A model generated the notes under the pieces. That model was not told where the DNA came from and did not search any database. It saw only the letters and a program-made list of their open reading frames with translations. DNA of 64,000 bases from Phoronis australis (Eukaryota; Phoronida; Phoronidae): the NCBI GenBank assembly GCA_002633005.1, contig NMRA01000595.1:99438-163437 (forward strand), given 5' to 3'. Positions within the stretch are counted from its first letter, which is position 1; each line of letters starts with the position of its first letter. A program made the translations under genes and the position numbers. Below are positions 12,701 through 24,700 of this stretch, piece after piece.

Positions 12701-15700
12701 AACGTACGTACTTCAAAGTGTAATCCAAAATTTTAAGAAAATGTAGCATTTCCACATTCACAGTTTGGTAAAGGCTGTGTGAAACACAGGGAGATTTAAA
12801 AACGGCAAACATACTAACACACAAACACACAGTGCAGTGATCGTTCTGGGGAGAAGTATCAGAGTGGGGGGAGATGTGACTTACAGGGAAGATGTGACAT
12901 GACAGTTTTAATGACAGAAGTGTCAGTAATTTATACACAGTCAACTGAAATGTTCCTCAGGGAGTAAAAAGCAAGCTTCAAATGTTACCATACTGTATAC
13001 ACTTCAAACATTTATAGGTAAAATTTCATCAATTTTGTACATGCGTCGCAGCCAAAATTAACTGGTTTCATGTTTCAAATTACTTTTAATGCTTACAATT
13101 GTTCAAAATCTTATTAGATGGTAGCTAGGGTAAAAATAAAAACAAACAAGTTCCCGTCATCCCCATTGTGTCCTCAATAGGCAAGATTTTACCAGGAATA
13201 ATTGAAATTAAATATTGATGGTATTCAGATTGTTAGTTGTTTGCTGGCTTCTGTCACTAAAGTTGGGCGATTTTCCTTCAACGGCTCTAAAAACACTGCA
13301 AGAAACTCGGAAACGAAATCAAGTTAGACACGCAGTGGGGTAGACACTTGACGGAATCACAACACAGACTACAAAACAAGAAGCCACACAGTGCCACGGG
13401 ACAGACACACAACGGCCAACTAATACCCAGTTTCCAAGGGGTCAAGCAGACGTGTTCACAACTCACCATTCTCTCCGTCGTTCCTCACGTGTAACTGTTT
13501 CAACAGTTCATGTATACTAGTGTTCAATGTGTTCATCGTGCCCGTCTCACTGTATGTCTTCCCGCCCTCCTTGTGACGGCCGAACACTGTCAGCGCACAC
13601 TCCGTCCAGCCGTCCATCTCAACTTTGACCTTGCCAAGCATTTCCTCTCCGCTCAGCATGGAGTCGCCGCTGAACTTTTCAACTTCATTTTGCATCGACT
13701 GAAAGACCAGCCATTTGGACTTGAAAGCCATTTCAGCAAGGATGACATAAACAGGAACTTTGCAATACACAACATCCTAAAAATTCTCCAGATTAGGACA
13801 ATGAAAAGTTAAGAGGGCCGTCTCCGATTACACAGTGACACACAAATCTCATTACCCACAATGCCGTAAAAATACTTCAGGCACATTTGGCGCCTCGTTT
13901 TCGTGCCACTGGAGTTGTACAAAGTTATTTGTTATTGTCTGATTCTTTACCAGTTCTTCTTGGGATACTTGGCCTTCAAATGCCAATGAAGAATAACTGC
14001 TGTGCTGTGGGCTGCAACTGCGAGGGAGACAGTTTGATAAACTGGAAAAATACCTTTTGAAGCGTGATTTGAAATTGTTCACTTTCCTGACAACAATGAG
14101 AGACACTGCAAGTGCCTGATAATCCAGGATGAACCTCATTGTTTTGGTAAAGGTTAGACCTTGGGCAATATATCTGTCATCCTCAATTCGAGAATTATGC
14201 TTTAATGACAAACGATCATTCAACTTATAGAGATGCAGCCATTTTAACCAATTTGAAGTGCTGTGGCTATTTTCAGGCTATGTGGATGCAAAATGCAGTG
14301 TACAATGAACACAAAATGCAGTGTACAATGAACACAAAATGCAGTGTACAATTGCCCAAATCATAATCTTCAGAAGTTCACTTTTGGGTAGATGCCAGGT
14401 GTCCCAAATTTTTGAGACTGTCCAAATTGGAGATATTTACCTCAATATAGCTACAAAATATTTCATTTATCACAGATTAAGCTCCTAAAATGTGAATTCC
14501 GTGTAATTGTATGGCAGACTGCATACCTTGGTCCACTTTTGAAGGTCTGTGTGTATCTCTTTTATCCTTGAAGACTTTGGAAGTCGAACAAATTGACCAT
14601 CTTTATTCCTGGAAGTGGAAATTCAATAAGTAGAGTTCACTTGGCAGAAAATAAATTACAATGTAGAAACACAAATGAAAACATGCGTATAATAGTACAG
14701 AGAAACAGTGAAGTGATTTATTTCATTTAATTTGTGACAGCAATAATTGTGGTGGTGCGAATAGCAAAATTATTTTTCACAATAAATTTTTAACTAAGGA
14801 TGCATCGTATCAGCTGTCACCAGAGGGCGCTGGTGTAGAAAAATGTTTCCACGTGCAGTAAAGTTTGTTCCAACAGGGGGAGACATCAGAATACTGTGGC
14901 AAAGTATAATTACCATGGAAATTTTGCATCCAATAACTTTCATGTAAGAAATCAAATCAACAAATTAAATTTAAGTCAATTTGGCATCCTACAATAAGGT
15001 TTTTTCCTATTCTACAGTGCAAAACCTGTAATACTCAATGTAGCTTATTCTAGAAAACTGACACGAAAGACTATCAAGCTCTACCACCAAAGATAAAAAT
15101 CTGGCCACCTAAAACGGACAGGCTAATGGCAGTCACGCAGACTATAATATCAAAAAGGGATAAGCAGCCACACAAGATCTAAAAAACTGCATTTATGTGC
15201 AATACAACCCAAAACACACTCAGAAGACTCGCATTTTCTTCTCAAAAGCCACAAACATGATTTGAACACACAATGCATAACACAACAATGAATAATTAAT
15301 TTTGATTCAGAGCCAAATGCCATTTGGTGCAAAAACCATGATGTGGTCCACACTTTCATCCCATTTCATATCAGTTTAGGTTCATCGCGCACACGGACAC
15401 AGAACAAAAATGTATACAGTGCAAACAAATGTGCAATACTTTTGTTTAATAAACACTCTCCGACAAATTTACTTTGCCCAATGCGACAGCATTAGCAGGA
15501 GTCAAAAACAGGGACAGTTTCATGGCACACATTTCCATATTATTTGCATATAATTAACTCAAGCGCTAGTAAAAACTCTCCAGTGCCACTTTCCAAACAC
15601 ATACTTACGGCTTGGTTAATCTAGAGAACAAAGTGCAACCAGACGGATAACAAACCATAGTGGGAACAGGCCTTGACGTTCAGCAAAGCACAACATCAGG

Positions 15701-18700
15701 GAAAACAAAACGTAGTGGAAACAGGCCTTGATAGTTTAACAAAACACAATATCAAGGATAACAAAGCATAGTGGGAACAGCCATGACAGTTCAACAAAGC
15801 GCAATATCAGGTATAACAAACTTTAGTGCGAGCACGCCTTAATTGTTCAACAAATCCTCAGGTATAACAAACTTTAGTGCGAGCACGCCTTAATTGTTCA
15901 ACAAATCCTCAGGTATTAACAAACCTCAGTAGGAACATGACATCACAATTCAATGGTTAACGTTCAATTGATACTTCAACAAAACACTAGCAAGTGACAT
16001 ATTTGCTGACCACCTAGTTACAGTTTGTACCATGTAGTTGGATACTTACAGCAAATGTGTTGCGCATTAAGGACATGTAAAGGCCTATATTTGCTTCATG
16101 CTGGCAGTAAGACATGGTCAGTTGTAGCAGCAAATTTTGCCACAAAGATACAGCACAGTTGCTACACAACGTCAACTGTAGCAAGAAAATTTTCATTCAG
16201 GTTAGAACAAAATTGTGTAACGCTTTCTCAAGAGCTTATTCGCTTGCAGAAAATTTTCAATGCCAAGGATGAAACTGTTCGCTACAGTTCGCAATTCCAA
16301 AGAATCAGCCATGGTTTTGATGCATGCTTAAGACATGTTTTCAGAGGACTAACAGCAAATACAGGAAACCATGGGGCTTGAAAAGCTTTGAATTCAGATT
16401 GTGCAGAACAAAGCTGTTTTTGAGTAAGTAAGTCAGCCAAATTACGTGTGGTGTGTGTATGAGTGTGTGCGCATGTCTATATCTACATGTGCAAACAGGC
16501 TGGACACCTCGTGTCCTTCTGTGTAACTGTTAAATGTGATTATCATTCAATAAATTCAAAAAAAAAACATATAACAAGTCCAGGAAACATTTATGTCATG
16601 GTTTTTAATTTTGGGAATTTACATCAATTTTTTACTGTGAGTTCAAAGTGATGTTTCAGAAGACTGGCATGATTGCAGAAAGTTTACTTTATGTTCACAG
16701 GCCTAAAATAAATTGTAATATTTTTTCAAGTTCTGAATATGTACGGGAGGATGATGACTAAAAACTAAGTACAGGCGACCACTGCACAACACACTGGTAA
16801 CTATGGGAAGAGTCTGAATCATGTCATTTTTAACATGCAAAAGACTGACAATTATAACAAAAACTACTTTAATTTTCAACAGTAGGTGGACATTTACATT
16901 TTGGATGTGAACAAAAAAGGATCTGGGTCACTCTGGAGTGTGATGACCCAAAAACGACAAATACGCATCATCAAAGTCTCATGCAGCGCCATCTATGGTT
17001 CACATTTTGGAGTTGGTAGAACCATGTGTTTTGGATCCTTAACATGGTTATCATCAATGATTTCAAATCACTACACCACGGACTGACCAGAGCTCATTGA
17101 TTCTTTCTACAGAAGATCATCGCTAATAACTCGATTCATTCGAAGAAATTAGTTCTGCATGGGACTTTAAAACTTAGCAAAGAATTTAAACACCTCAGCA
17201 AATCGCTTACATGATTTTGGACTGGAAGTATAGTCTGTACATCTGCAGATCGTCCCGGATCCCCCGCAGAGCCCGCGTCATCTCTGTCTCGTTTTGATTC
17301 AGCTTCCGAATGAAAATCTCCAGCATCTCGCGCCAAGAATCCACGTGACCCTGTAACTGAGTTAACACGATGGTGTCCTGGTCGCTGAGGAGGATGGCGA
17401 AATGGCTAGCAAGCTTCGACCATGTTTTCTCACTCACATGAAGACGCTTGGCTGTGTTGAGGTCCTTCTCCTGGGTAACCTGAAGTGGCGTGAATTACGT
17501 TGAATTTTTAGAATAAACAACTTTGCCTGTCGAAACATACAAATGAATAGCAAATTAGACACAATAGACAATGTGAGTACAAATTTAAACTTTAATGAGA
17601 AGAATTCTACACCAATCATACCTTGAGAGCTAGACTGTAGGCGGCTGTACTCCAAATCTCGCGCTCTTCTGATAACGTGTTGACCAATTTCTCGAGTCGC
17701 TTCCTCTGCAGCTCATAGAGGTCATGATATTCCGCCAAAAGGCTGGCGTTCTTTTGAGACTCAGCTAAAGCAGACTTGAGCTGAAACCACATTTGCAAGC
17801 TGTTGCAGTGTCTGTAAATATGCATTCTGAACCCAAAAGCAATCTTTTAATTTAGGCCACTCATTGCTGTATAATAACTGTTCTCAAATTTCTAGGTTAT
17901 AAATGACTGTTAGAGGATTATTCCTTGCTCAGCTCATAATAACTGAACCGACATTACAAGCCAATCAGCTCATAATAACTGAACTGCCATTACAAGCCAA
18001 TTTCTAGAAACTCGTCTCCAGCAAAAACAAATGGTCAGCTGTTTCAAGCCCATAGAAAGCAGATTTTTAGCATTTGCCAAACGGGTTTTTGTGAAGAAGC
18101 TGACGTGTGTAGATCAGGGTACAACATGAACGGTATGTGATAAATGGACTTAATGGCCCTCTAGCACTCCAAAAGAAAATGAGTCAAAAACCGTCCAATT
18201 ACTTGATTGAATTTTGTTAGTTGACTTCAGGCAAAATTCAGAAAATGTGACCACAATTAGCCAAAAAATGTGTCTTTTGTCTTTTGCATTACTCAAAAGG
18301 TTTTGTCTTCTCTCTAGCAGACTTCAGGTTATGCAAGTCATAGATTTTCTGACATTCAGCCTGTGTCCGATGTTTTAAATATGAAGTAGGCTTAGACATC
18401 CGAAACATCCGAAGACTGCTTTTTAACCCTCGAGCCAAAAGACAGACGCTCATTGAGAAAAAGGTGCCGGGAGAAGGCAACAGAGCTCTTTTCATCTCGG
18501 CAATGGGCATAAACCTTATCTAAGATTTGGTCAAGATGTATTTTAGAGGGACAGCGTGATACCATGAATGGATGTTGATGACAGTGAAGATACTCTGCCA
18601 GAGTCTGTGCCAAGTTTTGCTTTGGACATTAATGAAGTCAGGACACCCTTTGAAGGTCAGCGTGATTGTGCCTGTTCCAACAAAGACGAAAAAAATAACG

Positions 18701-21700
18701 CATTAGATTTGTTTACTGGTCATCCAAATGTCATAAAAAATCACTATAACTATATAATGCTCCAAACGCTACTAGCGCCATCTGATGGTCGTTCAACAGT
18801 AACTCACATCCTCCTGGGCCTTCTCTGCCTCAGATGTCACTTGCTTGTCATGCTCTTTCACCTCGGTCAACTCACTGAAACAACCAATCATATAGTGTCT
18901 CTTATTGTAGTAAATTTACTACATGCAAATTAGCACTGCCATCATGCTTAACACTTCTGATGTTTAAAATTACATTTCTTCATTGTTTAGCTATTAAAGC
19001 CTATCTTCAATGGTAACACATGTAAAATATTGGTTCCTACAGTATGTTAAGAGCATTGCTCTGAGCCCACTAGTGCCATAAATTGTCAAATGTAACGAAC
19101 TGTTAGGCGTATTGGATTGCTTTTGTCTACGTAACCGCGAGAATCACCTTTTAATTCAAACAGCTGCGAAATAACATCCGCACCCAATAGTGTTCTATTC
19201 AGACCCCTATTCAATACAACCTTTTGTTTGTACTGGCATCTCGCGGTGACGCAACATGGCACGAAAAGGCAGCTTCACTTATCATTTGACGGGCTTACAC
19301 GTGATTGAACTAGCGTTTTCTTATTTTACTAAGGTTTTGCTAGGACTATCTGGTTAGCCTAATACATCTAAAGTAACAAAATTTCGTTGAAGTTAGGCTT
19401 AAAAGAAACCCCCATGGAAAAGTGAAACTTGAGCATTTAAAACCAATACGACTCATAATATTTCTTATAGTTATTTCCGTTATCAACAAGAACATCAACC
19501 CGTCAACACCTCACAAAAACATTTCAGAGTTCAAGTTTCACTACCAATAAAAGGCCAATGTCAAGAGTTACACATTGCTTTAGACTTACAGTCTCAGATA
19601 ATTTGTTAGCAGAGTTCTTACCAGTGCACACAACACAGAACTACAGCACATGAGTGAGCTGGGTCTATATATCATGGTTCCTAGCAGGAACAAAATGTGT
19701 TACATCAACCCTTTCTCATAAGGCCACGTGTAGGACCACTTACAATACTCTTATCAACTGAAAACAGCGCCAAGTTACCTTGTCAGTTGTCCTATTGTAG
19801 ACCGGAACCTCATCAACTCTTCAGTTAACCTTCGATCCAATGCTCTCTGTGCCATGACCTCCTCATGGAGACTGTAAATATGAGCATTTAATAGGTGTCT
19901 TTAAATATTGTTATTTCTCACACATTAAAAGCTAACACACCAGGTCTATTACGCCAGTTATCTCATGGTTATAACAAAAATTTGATCTAAAACAGAGTTA
20001 GGAAAATTATTTCGTGGGAATGCATCAGAACGTACATCACATGTTCACGAAATTAAATAAAAAAATCACAAGCACAAAAAGTTGCATAACAAAATACTAA
20101 CAGGGATATCAAATTATATTTTATTACAGTATCTTGAAATTGTTTTTCATTAATTTCTAATAGGCAAAGCTTGAAGAAGGCATTTTTTCAAAAAGGTTAC
20201 AACTGGTTTAATTAGTTACCTTAATTTTGAAACTGTCTATGAGACACAGTACCATCTAAACATCAAGTGCCATTCTGCCTATAACTAGTAACCCAGTCCT
20301 GTGTTCATACCTTTTTATTTGCCTGGGAACCCTGTTCAGCAGGTCGCTATATTTTTCCCTTAAGTCCGACAGGAGCTGCCCTCTCTCAATACATTCCACG
20401 CTCACCTGGGAAAGATGAATCAAACACAATATAATGAATTGAATGCTTAATTCACATCAAAGTTGTTCTCAAGTCAGCGAATACTTATATATGGACTTTT
20501 GAACTCCAAGGGAAACCTCGAACTTTATAAGCAAAGATTAGTCAAAACGCCTAAACATGACCTAGACAAGAAAAGTAGCATAACCAGTACAGGAAAATAC
20601 AGCAAAAAATTCACTTTAGGCTCAGTGCAGAAAGAAGTGATTGGCCTGTTAGGTCAGAATGTTGCATTATGGGACTGAATTTTGTGAAGATTATTCTCTG
20701 TAAGCCCAAACCAATGTGTGAAGTCCATGGAAAGCCCTGCAACATGAGAGCACACAAGAATCAAAGCCAAGACCTCACCTGTCTAATCATTTCATGGAAG
20801 ATGATGTTGTATATGTTTTGCTCCTTCTTGATCAGCTCCAGGAGGTTGTGCATCTGTGTGGGACCTTTGACCTCCAGGTCAAGGTCGTCAACCCCAGCCT
20901 TCTCCAGCATGTTGTCCAACGTCTTCTTTAACTGGAGCACCTCAAACCGACTGGTGGGTTTCCTGAATAAATGTGGAGTTGAAGGTGAAAGCAAGTGGCG
21001 GAAAGCAGTACCGTACAAGATAAAATTCTAATATTAATCAGACAAATTAAATATTATTTCCCCATCATAATAGCTAAATTCTGTTATCAGCAAAATAAAA
21101 CAGTTGAAAATTCTACTTTTAAAGTGGCTTAGCCACCTAACTTTCCAGTCAATTTCCCTTCATTCATAGTCATCAGGGGAGACTACTCTGATGAAGAATT
21201 CAGCTTCTGCCCAGCTGCCATGACAGGGAATTATGGCTCATTTTGTCTGTATACTTTTGGCTTGTTCCATAGGCTATAATTTCCAAAATCCCTTATCATG
21301 ACCCTGGCGTCTCCCAAGGTGGAAACCTCTACAAAAAAATACTATCCTGCCCCTTACCGTGTAGATGAACTTGTAGCCACTGATGCGTTTTATAAGAAAT
21401 GGTCGATAACAGACCTTGTGTGAGCCATCACCAATGTTTTACTTGGTGACCACGAGTGTATAAAGACATAGAAATTCCTGTAACGCAATTCTCAAATTTC
21501 CTAACGATTTGTCTAAAGGTCATAAAAATGACCTTGCAAAACTAGGGCTAACCAACAATGTTCGTATTGCCTCCCCACTTTTGATCACGATTGCTATAGG
21601 TACGTTCTGTTATAACTAACTGACCTCAGACATACTTACATTGATGGAAAGCTGACAAGATGTTTCTCATGGTCTTTAGCTTGACATGCATATTTACTAA

Positions 21701-24700
21701 AAAAGAAATAAGTATAAAACAATAAAAACACATCCACCAGCATACGTCTACAAATTACATTTTAAATTGACACATATATATGATTCAAAAATAGTAACTG
21801 ACATAACCAGTGCCATTGGTATAGTAATAAACTCCATCAAATAGACATTCAGCCAAAACGCAACAGACAGTGCCACCTAGTGTGATAGGAGCCTGCTTCC
21901 TTTACTCAAGGTCATGGGTTCAAGTCTCACTGGGGCACACAGCTAAACCCTTGAGTCAGGCTTCTAGCTCCTCAGCTTGGTTTTAACTATTATATATAAT
22001 AAAGCACCAGATGATTAGTGCAATGGGCTTACGCGTGGCCTGTGGATGTCTAATACAATGTGTACCAAACCGAATGCAATAATTTTTTTCAATGCGCATT
22101 TAGAACGAAACGATTTCAAATGGGAGCAAACAATTAAAAACATTGTACTTATTTTTTCATAAAATTCATAATTTGTACAATTATTTTACATTATCTTTTC
22201 TTTATTCTTCAATGCTTGTTATGAGTGAAATCAATGCTTTATCTAATATTTTGTACAGATTAATTATTAGTTTGTCCTGTAACAAAAATCTAATAACTTG
22301 CACAGTGTGTGTTTACAGATGAAGCGAATATATCAAAAATAATTTTTATTGAGTGAACAGAATATAACGGTACTTCATCTATTTTGCACGAAAATAATTA
22401 CAAAATTGTCAGTTTCCATTTTCAAAGACAGACATGATAACAGCAAATACTGAAAAATTTCACTAAAAGCTGTTTTATGACAACTACATTATACAAACCA
22501 TGCTAGCAATAAAACAGTAAAATTTTGATATTCATTTTTGTGAAAAATAATTATAAAACAAAATTTCACTCTTCAACCATACTATTTGGTAAATAAGTAA
22601 TAAATGACCAATGACAAAAAAGAGTTAAATAGTACAGGTGATGTATCGTTCCACAAATTAGCCTTGTGTAATAGAATATTTTTTGTGTTGTAAAATTTTA
22701 CTGAAATAAATGGTTTTGCATGAATAAAGTCAAAATATGATAAAAAGAGATGAAGAAAGGGGAAACTGGAAATCAAATAAGAGCAAATTGAAACCAAAAA
22801 AAGAGGAAAATAATCCTGTTAAAAGAGGAGACTTTCTGCAGAAGTGCCAACAAAAAATTCTAACTGCAGAATTCATCGGAACTTAACAAAAATATCATCA
22901 TCTTATAAAATCAACTCACTCTTCATTATACTCCAGACCCATCACACCCTTGTTTCGTACAATGTGATATTCCTCTGGGATGAGAGTGTCAGGCAGGGCC
23001 AGAACCTGGTAGCGACAAATACAAAATATCAGCATGGACTCTTATTATCACACCTCAACAGCCAGCATCAATTAGAATTGATATCAAATATCAAATATCA
23101 AACACTGAATCAACTTGAAAATTAAGCATCAACAGCAAAGATCTAAAACATCAAAATGAAAAACCAAATGAATTAATTTTTCATATCAAATGAAATCCAT
23201 CAGTCAGCCTATGGCTAATCTGCTCAAACTGAAAAATATCATGACATCGTACTAAACGATCCCACTCTCCCACTCTCTGACTGGAGAGTAGGCAATCTAT
23301 TTCACTGAAAGAGACATTAAAAATCTTGGACGTTGGATTGAGGAGAGCCATACCTTAGGTTCAGTGTCCGGCCTCCTGGACATACTTTCATCTACACTGT
23401 CTGGGGGTCCAGGGTACTCCTCTTTCTGAGGAATGTCATACAGGAATGATATGTCTCTGTAACATGGAGCACATTCAATGAGAACAGATTAACAAATCCT
23501 CCATTTTGAACATTTCAAAAATGAAGTTTCACCCACACATTTGGGACCAAGCGACTTTGAAAGAAAAATATTAAACATTAAACATCTGTCTGACCACTAA
23601 ATAAAGTGCTGGAAATTCTTTTACATAGAAAAAAGAATTTTTACACTTAAATTCTGTTGTTTTTTATGAAAAAAACAGGAAATTAAATTGAAAAGGTGTG
23701 AAATTTTTATGACAATGGACATACTGAGCAGAGCAGTGCCCAACCCGCCCCTGTCATCAACGTACTTGCCAGCCCCACAGGCGCACGCCGTCTTATCTAT
23801 GAGATGTTTAAACTTGTCCCTTCGTTTGTGATTCCATACATTGTTAGGAGGCTTCCTAGCTGGAACCTGCAGAATAAAAACACATTTCAGGCAATTAGCA
23901 TAGGTTGGAAACAACTTACTACAATCAATCCAATGTCAAACAATGAGCAAACTGCATGAACCACAAAGTGTTAGGACCTGCTTTTTGTTTTTGAATTGGG
24001 TAATATAGAAGGTTGTTTTTTGTCTTCTTTTTCGTAGAAGGTTGTTGTTGACTGAAGTCGTTGCTCAGTTGCCTTACATTACCCTTGTGTATTCTCTTAA
24101 TCACCTCAATACAGTAAATTTTATCTCACCAATTTAGCACACAATATGGCAAAAAAATGAAATTTCATTTCATCATTTTTTTCAAAAACGATGACTGAGC
24201 AGCAAAATTTGAAGCAAAGCTTTTATTATTTATCATTTTCAAGTTCTAAGACACACCTGCTACCTGAAAATACTTCACAGAATGGCAGGGATTTACAACA
24301 TTTAGAAGCATTACAAAAAGTCAATTCCTTTGTTCGACGTAGGTGAGATTTGACACTAATCTGATATATGGATGTGGAAGTGTTGCGTGTGAACTTGAAA
24401 TACTCAATAATCTCAAGATTGCATGTATGTGACTGTGAACTTGGAATACATTGTGAAACGTGGCAAGTTCACTCAAATAATCACGTTAGTGTTGCACTGA
24501 ACTAAAGCTATATGACAAGTTAATAAAACAACGAAAATTTTAGTCAACCACTTTTCAACTATCAGCGATCTTATTCACCAAACAACAAATTGATTAACCA
24601 TTTGCATATTCTCCAATTCTGTGACACAAGTTCCAGTAAAGAGAAAATGGGTGATCATAAGGCCAATAATTACAAAAAAAGTACGTCAATTAATCAACAA

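Noticed and set aside
13852-14223. 123-codon minus-strand frame in an AXDND1 intron
   Set aside because: Flanking AXDND1 exons already join in phase 0; no acceptor/donor pair and no recognisable similarity.
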